A stretch of 64,000 nt of DNA from Owenia fusiformis (GCA_903813345.2 CAIIXF020000012.1:7773615-7837614), one strand, 5' to 3'; counted from the first letter of the stretch, positions 23,542-36,899 are shown. Made by a program: numbers and translations. The notes: generated from the sequence alone by a model not told the origin.

Positions 23542-26500
23542 CTAAATAAGTAATAGAGAACTTCTCCTTCGTAATTTCATACGGTCAAGTTTAGGATGAC
23601 TGTTCTTATAGTCCATTTGGAATATGTAATTACTGGTGGTCCATTTTACAGAGTCTGCATTGATGGAGTCTTCCATTGTTCTATCTACATACTCACAGAG
23701 TCCCTCACTATCTATAATGACCACGGTATTAGTTCTGCAAAAATAAACAAAATCACACATGTCATACAATATTCAAATAACAGAAAGTGTCAGCCCTGTC
23801 GAAGCCAAATTATATTTGCAAATTATAAATTTTATAAATAATGTAATACAGCTTCATATTTTGTAGAAAGGGAGAATATTACCTTTTGTTTCGTGGACAA
23901 TCAGTTTTGTCTAATTACAATACTCATATAACTTGATTGTTTTTTCATATATCTATTCCTCATACATAATACAGCAAATTCTTCTTAGAAAAACTTGACA
24001 AGCTATAAAAGGGATCATCTTGATAGGTCTAAAAAGTGAGAAATGTTAAATATCTTGAATGTTATAGTCCGACACTGAGGCTCAGGAATACGTTAAAAAT
24101 GTTTAAAATGTTCGCTAGTGTACTGAGTTGTTAATGAGTGGTGTATACATGTATATTAATATTTTACTAGATAACTTACATGTATAAGAATAAGACTGAT
24201 TTTTATAAGCTTAATGGATAAGAATAAGACTGATTTTTTTTATTAATGACAGCATACCCGGGCCTCTGGTCCGACACATCATATGACCAACAGAAAAATA
24301 ACCAACAATCGAATTAGCTGAAGTATGCAAGTTGGAAAGTAGATACTACATAGACAAACTTGTTATACATCTTTTCATACCAAAAACGTGAGAAGAGGGG
24401 TTCTCGAACTGATCTTTTACCCGACATTCCAGCATTAAGAGAGCCAGCTTAAATAGGTTACATCAACGTAAATTATACGTACCTGGTTCCGCATCGGATA
24501 CCTTCCGTTGGTTTGACAAATATTGCACTATGAGATTTCTGCCATGCCTGAGGAAGTTGACTTTCCAATTGAGGATCTGGAAGATGACTGAAAGCAGATA
24601 TTCAGTTAGCAGGACAGGGTCGCAAAAGATACAAAGGAAGTTATTCACCAGGAGGGATTTGATATGGATATCAATATTTCCTGAGGGAACGTGTGGAATA
24701 TTAAAGTTACATATTATCCCGCCCTAACGTGCATTGACAATTTAGGAAAAAGAAGAATATAATACTTTAAAAAATTGGAATTGAAATGAAAATCATTTTT
24801 AAACCCCAAAATTTGAAAAACTATCAAACATTTAATTTTTTGAATTGTTTTTTTTGAAAAGGTGAATTCTATTTGAAAAATGTAAAATTTTCGAGTTTAC
24901 CCGGAATGATATCAATATCATCCTTCTAACCCTGATATCATCCCTGTCCCAAATATGTGATTTAATTATCACTTACTATTATATACCAGATACTGTCCTA
25001 AGTCATTGTTTTTGTTACACGTTAAAATACGATTAAATGTTCACCTTTTGTCATCATTTAGGAGGTCCAACAAAGCAATTTTCAGTTCCTCTTTACGATT
25101 AGTTTTATTCTTGGCAGCTTTGAATTGCGATATGATGGTTTCCATGCGATTTATACCATGTTTGACTTTGTTCCAAGGCTTATGTATGGTACTATTGCCA
25201 ATACCATGTATTCCTAGAATAAAGAAATCATGCAAGCATAGTAAAGTACCTAAGAATAAGGAAAAGCAATACGATATGGTAATATAAAATAAGGAAATAC
25301 TATTCAAGGTCAAATTTAAAGGTATCATCCGGGATCTGTAGCAAAACGTATTTCATGTCTGTGTGATGAATGAAAAGGAAATACAAGAGATGTCCATATG
25401 CTTCAATTGACTTTACTTTCTGAATTAATGTTATAAATGATGGAATTCCGAAGATCACTCACCATTTGACCACACCTCGTGACTATGCTGGTCCTCATTA
25501 TTGCAGTAATGCAGTCGCCATCTATCGGAATTCGCACTGAAACACAAACAAATCTGAAGTCCATGTTGTAGTTTTCAACATATATTCCGATTTTCAACTT
25601 TCAAATGCATCTCATTAGAGGTCATAGACAGAGGGAGGACAAAAATCCTCCTTGAACATTAACCTCCTTGAACATTATAATTGACGAACGCATTTTCTAC
25701 GTTGTCCACTAGGAAAATCAGTTTATTTATTACCCCTAAAATGAAAGTACATTGACCTTGCATGAAGAGCTGAATTGAGTAATACATGACGTCCTTTGAA
25801 TGAAGGATGCTCTTACGAGCCATTAAAGGTATCTTCTGTAAAAACCACGGCTCTTAAAGACGTATATATTCATTATGAAATCATGATATGACAATAGAAA
25901 TTAAATACAAATATTATACTTTAATGTGTTTATTTACTGTACATACGATTTTTCTAGCAACGCTAGATTAAATGGATAGAATGTATCGCCATCTCTTTCG
26001 ACCGAAGTAATGTAGTCTCTAGCAGTTTTAGGAGTAGACATGAAATCGGTTACTAGAAAGCCTAAAATATAAAGAAGTTCTTCTATTTATAAATATCTAT
26101 GCAAGATCGTCAATTGATGAGACTTGATAATGTTTCAATGCCGAGACGAGAATGTTGACCTTAATTAATTAAAGATCCATTTATTTATTTTTATCTATAT
26201 ATAATTTAAGTGTCACAAGTTCTGAAACAATTACAATGCAATGAAAAACAGACCGACAACGACCTATACGACACTGTAAAATACATGTAAATCATTAAAT
26301 CAAACATTTTCTCGAAGTTTCAGCATTTGTTCAAAGGCCTTTGCAATATGAAGGTATATATACCGCTCATTAATTAAAAAAACAAAATCCCTGCCCATGT
26401 GTAAAAATGTATAGAATTTGATCTCAATAACTGCACATTTAACACGTGGGAGTATGTCATCTAGCACTGGGGGTAGATTGGTGAGGAAAATCATTTTGGA

Positions 26501-28899
26501 ACACCCTGTATATCATATGACAGTGCCTGGTATTTGTTACTTTACCTCTTCCCTTCTTTGTACCAACGGTATCAGTTCCTCCATCCTTTGAAAGAACCTG
26601 TATGTTGAGCAGAACGCCTATTTTGTTCTGTGTAGAAAGGGACAACCAAGTTCCACCCTCTTTGCCTGCCTTTTGGTCTAGACCTGCAACATACACAATA
26701 CATTAAGTTGTACTTTAAGAATAAGTATATATTTAAAAAATAAAATGTATCGGCTGTTTATGGGGAGCTAGGACGTTATACTTTCAAAATTCGTTTCAAC
26801 ATTAAGCTGATTAAATATTGGCTGCGTTTAATGGGATTACCTGAAGAAAATATGCTCAATAAATTATATTTGCATGACTTTGAAATGAATGGTTTAGGTT
26901 ACTCTGGCACTTGGTCCAGTAAAGTTATTGATATATTAAAACAATGTGATTTATTTTCTCATTGGTTGACTCAAAATGTTGAAGAGGATTATATAATATT
27001 TATTCTAATGATCACAAAGAAATTAAAAAGTAATTATGCACTTCAATTGAAACAGGATATTCTTACTTTTCCTGTACTTAGAAGATATATAAAATTCCAA
27101 AATATTTTCACCAAAGAATCATATTTAAACATTCAAAACAAAAAGTAAAGACATGCATTAACTAGGCTCAGGATGAGTTCACATAAATTACAGATATAAG
27201 TTGGGCGGTATTCAAAACCAAAGCCAAAACCCACAAGTGAAAGGTTGTGTAGTGAATGTTGGGTAATTGAGGATGAGCTTCACTTTATCACAAGCTGTAC
27301 AAGGAACAGAGAACATTTGTTTGAAACTTTAAAATCTGATCTGAAACAGTGCAAAGATCCGGATAAACTGTTTGAAACTATTATGTCTAGTAAAAACTCT
27401 CATGTTAACTTACATAAATTAGCCAAATTTGTATATCACTCTTTTAAAAATTTGGAAAGTGATTAATATAATGTAAACATTTTTTAAAAACACTTTTATT
27501 ATGGATACACCACACTGATATTCTGCTGTCATACCCTTACATGTAAAACTGATGTGAACTAGTTTTGTAATATGTAGTTGTAGTTTGTAGTTTTTTGTAC
27601 ACTGTAGTGACTGATATGTCATTTACATGACATGGTTTTTGAGTCAATAAAATATATATAATATTGAGTTTATATCACTGATGATGATTTGAATTAAACA
27701 AAATATTCTATGTTTGATTCTAACCTTATAATACTTTCATGTGTTACATTTTAGTAAACTATATGTTTAAATACAACTTATTTAAGTTTTAAAGGTAAGG
27801 TATTAATATTAAAGGTATATATTAAAGGTATATATTAAAGATATATATTTAAGGTATATATCAAAGGTATATATTAAAGGTATATATTAAAGGTATATAT
27901 TAAAGGTATATATTAAAGGTATATATTAAAGGTATATATTAAAGGTATATATTAAAGGTATATATTAAAGGTATATATTAAAGGTATACAGGGTGTTTCA
28001 TAATGACCGTCCCCCCATCCACAGGCAATCCTACTTCACATGCCCCCATAATCTATATACCATAATAAAGTGTATTCAATTCTGGACTTATGTGCCAAAT
28101 ATTAGAATGCCTGGTCTTTGAGAACATAATTTGTGAACTTATATTTTGTAGCCACTATCCCCTCAATTTGCATGATTTGTGGCTACTATTCCTGATGGAT
28201 TTAAAGAGAAAAGCAGATCCCTATATTATCCATTGTATCATTTAGAGCTCTCTGGGCATTTCTTTGAACTATTTAATACTTTTATCTTTCAAATATCATC
28301 AAGATATATCTTCAACATCCATCAAATGTTAGAAGTTGTACATTACTATACCCAATAGTGTATTGAGGCATGGTTATCATAGCTGTTTGCAGGGTACATG
28401 GCTAATTTTGGAAAAATGTGGGTTTCAGATTCTATGCTAAAGGTAAAATGGGTACCTTTTATAGAGATATGTAGCAAGTTGTAAAAAATGTTAAGCTTAA
28501 TCAAAGTTGATTCAATAAGTCTAGAATTGACCAAGCTTTCATATGATATATAACACATGGGGGTATGCTATTCAGGATTGGTGGTTGATGGGGGGACGGT
28601 CATTATGAAACACCCTGTATATTAAAGGTATATATTAAAGGTATATATTAAAGGTATATATTAAAGGTATATATTAAAGGTATATATTAAAGGTATATAT
28701 TAAAGGTATATATTAAAGGTATATATTAAAGGTATATATCGTATACTGATCTCTCACCGCTTATACAATGAGGATCATCATTCCAAAATCCAGCAGGCTT
28801 TGTCGGTCGCTCAAAGTATTCATCCCGATTGTTTGCAATAATCACCTGGTAGCCATCATCTTTAGGGTTGTCACTAATAGCGACAAAAAGTATACACAT
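23542..28899 (-). CDS. TANGO2: Transport and Golgi organisation 2 homologue (NRDE family), 7 exons, 314 aa
   Basis: The exons, in coding order, are 28758-28899, 26546-26683, 25938-26061, 25463-25536, 25045-25213, 24483-24587 and 23542-23734. All have GT/AG borders and matching phases, and total 945 bases including the stop. The protein starts MCILFVAISDNPKDDG. It contains the family-defining NRDE motif at 24-27 (NNRDEYFERPTKPAGFW), GKEGGTWLSLST, a GFLVTDF segment, a HLPDP motif and a C-terminal block with TNTVVIID. Cys2 after the start Met is the conserved family residue. Family knowledge: TANGO2 affects Golgi organisation and cellular lipid/haem homeostasis, but its biochemical role is debated. 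Length (human about 276) is a little longer, with a basic C-terminal tail (KLRRRSSLLLI). Intron 1 contains a LINE fragment and a minisatellite. Confidence 0.95.
26380..26508. mobile_element. One-ended mariner-type MITE remnant in TANGO2 intron 2
   Basis: The terminus (complement CAGGGTGTTCCAAAATGATT) next to TA at 26509-26510 is of the same type as the elements at 12822 and 27989. I find no matching left end, so the left boundary is a guess. Confidence 0.45.
26745..27655 (+). mobile_element. 3' fragment of a non-LTR retrotransposon (LINE)
   Basis: The reading frame from about 26750 encodes VYGELGRYTFKIRFNIKLIK and then YWLRLMGLPEENMLNKLYLH, which fits the C-terminal region of LINE ORF2. After a break it continues with RLCSECWVIEDELHFITSC, the Cys/His motif found at the LINE ORF2 C-terminus. 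It is followed by an AATAAA-like tail at about 27645. The endonuclease and the reverse-transcriptase core are absent, so this is a 5'-truncated, inactivated copy inside TANGO2 intron 1, opposite in orientation to the gene. Confidence 0.7.
27809..28739. repeat. 13-bp minisatellite, split by a transposon
   Basis: Units of TTAAAGGTATATA repeat almost perfectly, about 14 times before 27989 and about 9 times after 28617. The array ends about 20 bases from the donor of TANGO2 exon 1 (28757). The two halves are clearly one array opened by the MITE insertion. Confidence 0.92.
27989..28617. mobile_element. Mariner-type MITE inserted into the 13-bp minisatellite
   Basis: The ends CAGGGTGTTTCATAATGACC and its exact complement at 28598-28617 are flanked by TA. 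The arms extend past GTCCCCCCATC. There is no transposase (629 bp). Because the flanks are identical repeats, the insertion into a TA of the unit is directly visible. Confidence 0.9.
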
Positions 28900-29325
28900 A
28901 TTGCTTGCAGTATATATAACTGAAATTTTAAAGTTGAGTATCCCGAAGCGTTGATCGCAAAGAGTAATAATGTCCAACTGTGTTTGTATTATCAACTTAA
29001 TAGTTGATATGCGTCCAAGTTACATAATTGTGAAAACTTGCATTTGGACTCAAAAAATCAAGCGTCAGTGTATTCATCATCATCTTCCCCAATTATATAC
29101 ATGATATGAATCATGCAAGTAGCTTATCAAATTCTGAATTATTGAACTTAAATGACCATCATTATTAAGTTAAGGACATGCAATAATAATTCCGAGGCAC
29201 ATGGGTTTGTTTGTTAGATATAGAATGTAAGTGAATTAAAAGCTAATACCTTATAACAAATTATTGTGATATTTCAATGTGTTAGCTTTTGCTACCAGTT
29301 AACTGACGAAAAAATGTAGTCTTAC

Positions 29326-29511
29326 TTTGTATTCGCGAATGCAACTAACGCCTGTTGGCTACCGGATTTAATTATTATTTTATTGGCAAATAATTTAAAT
29401 ATGTACAGTACCTGTCATTATTCCATTCATATTTAAATGAGTTGCCCATAAAATAGTAGGTTAATCCGGTAGCCGACAGGTGTTACAGGTAGTTGCACTC
29501 GCGAATACAAA
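29326..29511. mobile_element. 186-bp MITE with about 45-bp inverted ends
   Basis: TTTGTATTCGCGAATGCAAC at the left pairs with the complement at 29492-29511. The match continues over the segment containing TGTTGGCTACCGGATT. The ends are clear, but the target duplication is not. Confidence 0.8.
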
Positions 29512-29651
29512 CTTAGATCTCATATGATATGAACAAAATGAAGGTATGATACCTAATCGTGATATCTAACTTCTAATAATTATTCGTATTCTCACTTTAA
29601 CCCTGATGTTGCCTTATTTAAAGTATTCTGCGGCGATTAACCGGTGGCATT

Positions 29652-30295
29652 TATCAAACGAATTACATGATGACGGATACTGTATAATTAACTGGAGAGG
29701 GCGTCGACCTTAAAGGAATATTCCTTGCAAAACCATCTCTCTCCTCATATATCTCTCTCCAGTTAATTATACAGTATCCGTCATCATGTAATTCGTTTGA
29801 TATGCCATGTTTAGCAAAACACAGAAAAATGTTTTGATATGGTCGAATTTGATCACTTAGAAATGTGATGCTCAATTCCAGTAAGCTGCCATCTTTTAAA
29901 ATTTCACACAGGAAGTGATGTCATCGACTCTCAACTTTGCATATAGCATTAGGTGAGGAGCTATTAAGAATTACAAAAATTATTTAAACCAGCTAAATAT
30001 TCTTTTTTCAACTTTGTATTTTATTTAATCCTTCTGAAAATCTCTTCTTTTATTCTAAGTTGACAAGCCCTGAAAATATTTTTGCACAGAAAGTAATAAT
30101 CACTTGTCTAGTAGTGATTTTGTGCTACTTTCCTATACTGTTATGGGCAAGGTTATAGAAGTTGAGAGTTGATGACATCACTTCCTGCAAGAAATCTTAA
30201 AAGATGGCAGCTCACTGGAAATAAGCACTAGATTTTTAAATGATCAATATTGACCATATTAAAACATTTTCCTGTTTTGCTAAATATGGAAACTA
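29652..30295. repeat. Compound fold-back: a hairpin beside a longer inverted repeat
   Basis: An inner hairpin, 29652-29803, has near-perfect arms of about 50 bases (TACATGATGACGGATACTGT). Adjoining it, 29803-30295 is an inverted repeat with arms of about 150 bases, for example GATGTCATCGACTCTCAACT against TTGAGAGTTGATGACATC. This is probably one insertion inside another. Confidence 0.7.
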
Positions 30296-30305
30296 TATAT
30301 ATGAT

Positions 30306-30530
30306 TTTATCCCACCCTAAGTGCTTTATATGATTGTATAATAGCATTGTATAACTGCAATATAAAACCAACACTCATCGTATACAACTATTGAGAACGA
30401 TGTACAACTCCTGGATAGCGTATACAACTCCTAGGCAGCATATACAACTCTTCGACTTGATATACAACTGCTGAATTTAGAGTAATATTTTATTGATTGA
30501 AGATTAGGGTGGGATAATAAGATCATATAA
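30306..30530. repeat. Inverted repeat enclosing a short degenerate tandem repeat
   Basis: TTTATCCCACCCTAA near 30306 pairs with TTAGGGTGGGATAA near 30509. Between them, variants of GTATACAACTCCTGG recur about four times with spacing near 22 bases (30380-30475). Confidence 0.5.
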
Positions 30531-30661
30531 TGGTTGATTCTGTATATCGTTATACTCTCGTGAGTATATGATATATTCACTCGTTCCCTTCAGTCACTCG
30601 TGAATATATCATTATACTCACTTGAGTATAAACACGATATACGGAATCAACCATTATATAA
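30531..30661. repeat. Palindrome with ACTCGT-rich centre
   Basis: GGTTGATTCTGTATATCG pairs with CGATATACGGAATCAACC, and the centre holds TTCACTCGTTCCCTTCAGTC. The centre resembles those near 4041 and 16570. Confidence 0.65.
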
Positions 30662-32016
30662 CCTCATAATAGCTACCATATCAAGAGAGAAAGGGTCTGG
30701 CAAGGAATATTCCTTTTATATTTCAAATCATTCAACATAAACAAAATGTTTTGACATGTGTCAATGAACTCTTCGTTATAGTTATATGACGAATGCTTGC
30801 CAAAACTAGAGTGAAGCTTTTATTTCAAAACCATCCATTCTCAATAAGAATGCAAATTCCAGGTATGAATCTGACAAAAAATAAAGTAGCTTCAAATGGT
30901 TTAAAGTTGATGTATTTCTATTTGAATATATGTTAAGTATCTAAAGTGAAAATATCTTCATCAATCTCATACCCCTTCATGGAAAAGTCTCATGTTGAAG
31001 CTTATCTAGTATTCATTTAAAAATGTCTCTTAAAAAAGTCTCTGTCATTTACGTTATAGGGGGTTGTCGAAGCAAGCGACCTATATTTTCATTCAACATA
31101 TTATTCTCATGTCTGTTTTTGTACCTAACAATAAGGATATATTTTGCCTTAATACTAAATCATACATCAGGCATTTTGAAGATACACAAGTGGAAGGAAT
31201 TCACATTGAAGTCAACAATTACATGTGACTTATTATTCCTTTTCACAAACAGAACCTAAGTGCTACATGTCATTCCAATTTTATAAAAACTCAGTTTCAT
31301 AACATTAAATTTATATTTCTTTTCTGATTAGAAATAGTGTTCAGAATAAAATGATAGCCGTATCTTGGTGTTTGATATGCCATACAAAATGTATTTGAGA
31401 TTTGTATATCGTTACACCCTTGGTAACGTATATAATCCAAAAAAGTAACATCGTAGAATGAGTCATATCATATGTGATCATGGTTAAACCATCAACTGGT
31501 GCTTCTTTTATCATGTTTACACTACATTTTAACCAATAGTAACATTTAAAAAACATAGTTCTGTGGACCATCATGTAACGTAAATGATGGTGAAATTAAC
31601 TAACTTTTGCAATAGAAACATTAAAGCTAACACAAACATTATTTATGCACAAAACACGTAATGAATTAATATATTGTCACATACGCTATATGTTGGAATG
31701 AATATATACAGGATTAAAGGGACATAATCTTTCTTCACACATTTGTAATGCTAAATCCTTTGTAACGTAAGTGATTACAAAACTTACAATCACAAGATCA
31801 AAACTATACTATATAATCTGTGATTATCGTCAAAAAGTAACGACATTCAGTGTCTACTCTTATATCATAGGTACATATGAACTCCTGAAAACGTTTCTAA
31901 ATCCTAGCTTGGACATATAGATCCCATAGAACATGAGTTTAAATCTCAGGACACAGATCTAGAGTTTAAATAGCCCTTTAAACTTCCCAGTTGGGATTGA
32001 CTCTTCTACTACACAC

Positions 32017-32930
32017 TCAAAATCTGAGACTCTCAGCCAAATAACGTAACATTCTAGAGACCATTGGAGATTCTTCTTTTCCTAAAAAATAGTATTTATC
32101 ATCATCAGTATCACATGCATGCAGTGCCTTTTCGACATACCAACAGTATTGTAAACTGCAGTGAAAAAAATCGCCAAGATGTAGCTCTTTATCTCCACTC
32201 TCAGTCCGCATGATGGCCCTGTCAGAATACTCTTGGTTGTCTCTTCTTGTATGTCATTCCTGGTTCGTTTCATTTTGTGCGGTGCACTTTTAACACTGTT
32301 TATTTGCTTCAACAAAATATTCATTTGCTTGTTGTAAACGTCGAGTACTCATTTCATTTTTGTCCAGCCAGGCAAGGCCCTTAAGCTTGTATCATCTTCC
32401 ATCGCATTTAGTAATATTATATCAACTAGACTTGAACACTTTTCAGGCATTTCCCCGCCAGTCATGTTGCGTCTGCTTCGCCTCTTCAACTACGTGTTTT
32501 CCTCGTAGTAATCTTCTCCTCAACTCTAGGGATATCACTATGCTAAAGTTTGCATCGCATCACTTTTCCCCTGCACTCTTTGGTGTTTTTGGCGTGCTTG
32601 GACCCTTCATTCTATTTTTCTCTGCTTCTGTAAGATCCTTGGGAATGATTTGTGATTGTTTTTTCCCTGTTTATCTATGTTCAGGGAGCTTTGTTTTCTT
32701 ATGGCTACTTACGTCCCCAAGTTCTACTTATCCATTTTCTAAAGAGCCATGCATGTCCTCTTGCAAAATTCCAGGCAAAATTAATATGAACTATAAATTG
32801 TGTGTTACTTGTACCACTGTCATAAACACGGTCACAATCATTGTTATCGGCATTACTTGGGTCATTGCTAAGAGTTTTCTTCTTTTTGATTTGTCTCCTG
32901 TATTATTACGCTATCTGAGACTAACATAAC
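32017..32930 (-). pseudogene. Broken coding relic of unknown family
   Basis: On the minus strand several frames carry protein-like, Lys/Glu-rich stretches: KDLTEAEKNRMKG and PSTPKTPKSAGEK near 32590-32650, CSSLVDIILLNAMEDDTSL near 32390-32450, and ELHLGDFFHCSLQYCWYVE ending at 32017. Internal stops and frame changes separate them. The long plus-strand open frame here is Phe/Leu-rich, as expected for the antisense of such a gene, and I do not regard it as a gene. I do not recognise the family. Confidence 0.35.
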
Positions 32931-34789
32931 ATGTCTCGGACGCAATGACATATTTTTTTCTTTTATGGTCTTTATCTTTTCAGATAGTGCACGCAGCTAT
33001 TAAGACAATGCATTTATGAACCCGAGCACGCTCTATTTGGTGCTTTTTTCCTATCACGATAGTCTTCTTGAATTTCAGCAGGATGCTTTCCCATCTACGA
33101 AAAGTACAAGTTGATAAATGAACATATCTGTAAAGATTTGACTATAGAAAATGTGTGCAATAGAATTTATCAATTACGTTACTATGGGTAACGTAATTTA
33201 TGACATAGAAAACGCAAGACTATAGGTTCACTTCAAAATGAATGATAGAAAAGTGTTTTTATGTTCATTTTCACATTTATACCGACTGTGTTTATGCCAT
33301 AGATAACATCAAATTAACACTACATCTTCTTTTAACAAGAGAGATACTATATTAGGTGTGATATTTACCTTAAATTGTGTGGATTTACTCTAAAAAGGTG
33401 GTAGTGTTTCTTTATTTAGATTCAAATGAATATGGATACTCAAATTTCCCGCTTTATAAACTTTATTCAGAGCTAGGAATATGGTAACCGTTATTTTCGT
33501 ACTACTAGGTATCGTAAATGATGGTGTCGTAAATGATGCAAATACCCTTTTGCTGGCTGTATTATATTCAAACAATGTAAATTTAGTTAAAAATACTGAT
33601 CAGCCAGGGTCACTCCTACCATACAATAAGGTGATATAACATTAATATGCTCAGACACTTATTGCCTGTGGAAACTATGATCACGTAAATGATTTTCTTA
33701 TCTATAACTTCATGAAAAACGGGAATTATAATTTTCTGGCCCCCAAATCTCAACGTTTCAAATATCAACTTGTACGACGTTCTATTAAAGAGAGAATCAG
33801 AGATAGCGAGCAGGCTAAACAAAAAATTGTTTCATTTTTAGATTATTTTTGGCTTATGTCATTCCTTGTCATGTCCATTTTCTAAAAATCACAAAAGTGC
33901 AAACTTTATTCCAGGAAAACTAAAGATTTTTACTATAATGTACTATTTTTCTATAAGAATGGTTACCATTCTTATTATTTGGGAGAATTTAAACATTTTT
34001 CACTCATTTTGCACGTTGAATCATTAATAACTTCACTGATTTATAACATATTGTGAATCTTTTAGGAGATATTGTATTTGATATTGTAAGGAATAGATTG
34101 GTATGTCAATTATACATGTTGTTTGTAATTTTGTCACCCCCTATAGATCAGATTCTGCCTTTAAGTATCCAAATTGGAATCCAGATACGAATATGGCACA
34201 TATAAAACATAAATTTTTCACCAGTTTTTATATGATTTATAGCACAAGGGGGTTGATATAAAAAAGTCTGGCGACATTTGTCAAGGAACATTTTCAACAT
34301 GGTAAATATGTCAAAATGATAGTTTCTGTCATTTAACCAGAAGCTGGGATCGTCCTGTGTATAAAACACCACTTTATATGGGATGTAACGCATGAAATGT
34401 GTTCTAATGGCACCATACAATCCTGATTTTTGATATGGCGACAGTCACGTAACTGATGAATAGCCCTATTCTAGTACATATAATAAAATAGGTGTAACTG
34501 AGAAATTATATATTACATATGTGCTAGGTAGAGGGTAATATGTACTATTTATATATACAACAAAAAGTGATGTTGGTAATGTAAATGCTGAGATTGAGCC
34601 CTGGGACATCGATTTTGCATTCTTATTGAGAATGGGTGATACACGTTTAAAGTACATGCGAAGCTTTTGAACGACCGTGAACCCCGAAAAAAACATATTA
34701 TAAAATGTAGTCAATGACCTGGATATGTTTCATTAAAGTTCATGGCATAAATAATGATAGTCCATTCAATAAGCTGAAAAGGAGGAGGG

Positions 34790-35240
34790 AAAGTATCGCA
34801 TCAAATTTCGGACAGTCATATGTTGGATTTTGGCTATTTTCTGAGGATTTAAACAGGTGCATATGATAGGCCAATGCATTATCTTCAGTTAAAGCACTCA
34901 TGGAGATGATAAAATAATTTCGAATTTGAGACACGGAAGATGCAAACAACCCACCCACATGTTTTTTCTGAAATGTTGTTCTGATTTTCAACCCCCTCCA
35001 CCCCTGCGTTTTCTTTTTTGCACTTATACTCGTATGTTGTATTTTGACACAAAGTAGACGTCTTATAAGTGATTCTTTCGAGGGTTTTAAATATATCCAT
35101 TATGGGTGACCAAAAAAGCTGAATGCAATGGATCGGATAACTTTTCCCTACGGGAATATAACATGGGAAATATATTGTTTTCCACTTTATCTAAAGAGAA
35201 TCACTTATTCCTCTAAAGGGGTTAACTGTGTGTTCCTCCT
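34790..35240. repeat. Half copy of the fold-back family seen at 53522-54164
   Basis: From GTCATATGTTGGATTTTGGC onward, about 430 bases match the left arm and centre of the element at 53522-54164, with scattered differences. The mirrored second arm is absent. Confidence 0.65.
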
Positions 35241-35644
35241 CCTTTAGCACGATTTCACAGAATGTCGTACAAAACAGAAACAGAACGTGAGTGCATTTGC
35301 ACTGAAATTCTGTCCAAAGAGCGTCCAAAAAACTTCGCCTTCGTGCATTTTGTGTATGCTCGTGCTTCTATATTTCCAATTTAGAATGACACATAATTCT
35401 TCATTCCTGAAATATATGACTGCTTAGTTTACAATAGACTTAAAAAAAATAAAATTAGCTGTTTTTCTGGTTTGTTTATCACATTTAAATTGCGACATTG
35501 ATCGATATGTATAAGATGACGGTCAATATTCCTTATGTCTCAGTCACACTAGCTATAAGGCGACCCTACGACAGCCGTAAATCCGTAATTGGTTAGCTTA
35601 CGCTCGCCGAACGACGTATCCCAGTTTAAACAGACCCTAATTTC

Positions 35645-36812
35645 GCCATAGAAATTACAACTCGGTTTAATTCTGCGTTTGCTGTCAACATAACGGAACC
35701 AAGTCGGTATGGAATGCAGCACAAAACGTCAAAACGCCAGACTCCCTACGACAGCCGCACGGCGAGTTTTGAATTTCTGTTGATTAACTTTAATTCTTCT
35801 TTTTGTTTTATTTACATCAGTACACTTTATTAATGTTGTCTGTAGTGCTATGATACAGGATCAGATAAAAAGTGAAATAAAAAAGTGCAAGTGAAATATA
35901 AGTTGGCGTGGTAATAGTAACCTTACATCAACAAGTATGCGTATTGTGTTGTGTTTATGGCAAAGATATGACCGAAAACTGACATGAAAACTTTTCCCAA
36001 ATGTACATTACACATCAAATCCTACAGCTGACGCTAGTCAACGGTAATCCCGACGTGCGGCTACCAATGGACCTTTCTGCGGTCTTGTAACGGCCTGTTG
36101 ATTTCTACGGGAACTGCAGAAATGGACAAAAATTATAACTCTGAGTTATAATTTCAATCTGGAGTCTAATTAGATATTGCATGATCAGAAGAGTATGGTG
36201 CATGGACCTCAATACCTAACCCCTCTTTAGCTGTGCCAGTCTTTAATGACTTGCGGACAGGGGTGTTATCAAGGTGGATGGCTGGCTTCAAATGAGGTCT
36301 TTTCATAAATTCAAGCGTGAACTGTCCAGACTGTTATACACAGTGATATTCCATAAATTCGCCATGGAAATTACAACTCGGTTTAATTCTGCATTTGCCG
36401 TCAGTATAACAGAACCAAGCCGTTTTGGAATGCAGCACAAAAAATCAAATCGCCACATTCCCTCATGCAGCCGCATGGCGAGTTTTGAATTTCTATTGAT
36501 AAACGTTAATTCTTCTTTTTATTTTATTTACGTCAATACAATTTATTAATGTTGTACGGGGACTGCAGAAATGAACAAATATTATAACTCTGAGTTATAA
36601 TTTCAATCTGGAGTCTAATTAGATATCGCATGATCAGAAGAGTATGGTGCATGGACCTCAATACCTAGCTCCTCTTTAGCTGCACCAGTCTTTAATGACT
36701 TGCGGACAGGGGTGTTATCAAGGTGGATGGCTGGCTTCAAATGAGGTATTTTCAAAAATTCAAGCGTGAATTGTCCAGACTGTTATACACAGTGGTATTC
36801 CATGAAATTGAA
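35645..36812. repeat. Two-unit tandem duplication, first unit with about 265 extra bases
   Basis: The block starting at about 35645 (GAAATTACAACTCGGTTTAA) and the block starting at about 36366 are copies. They share the later segment with TTGCGGACAGGGGTGTTATC (36251 and 36695). Unit 1 carries roughly 265 bases (about 35840-36105) that unit 2 lacks, so either one insertion or one deletion separates them. Confidence 0.8.
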
Positions 36813-36899
36813 TAAAAATATTATTATGAAATATATTTTATTTTGAAATCATATTTGAATCTGAGTGTGTATAGCAACTCCAATACAACAAAGCAACTA

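Noticed and set aside
27809-28739. CRISPR-like regular repeats
   Set aside because: The units are contiguous 13-bp minisatellite copies without spacers, in animal DNA.
32360-32929. 189-codon open frame on the plus strand, rich in Phe/Leu and Cys
   Set aside because: It runs antisense to Lys/Glu-rich coding-like stretches on the minus strand, has no domain, and has no splice or promoter context.
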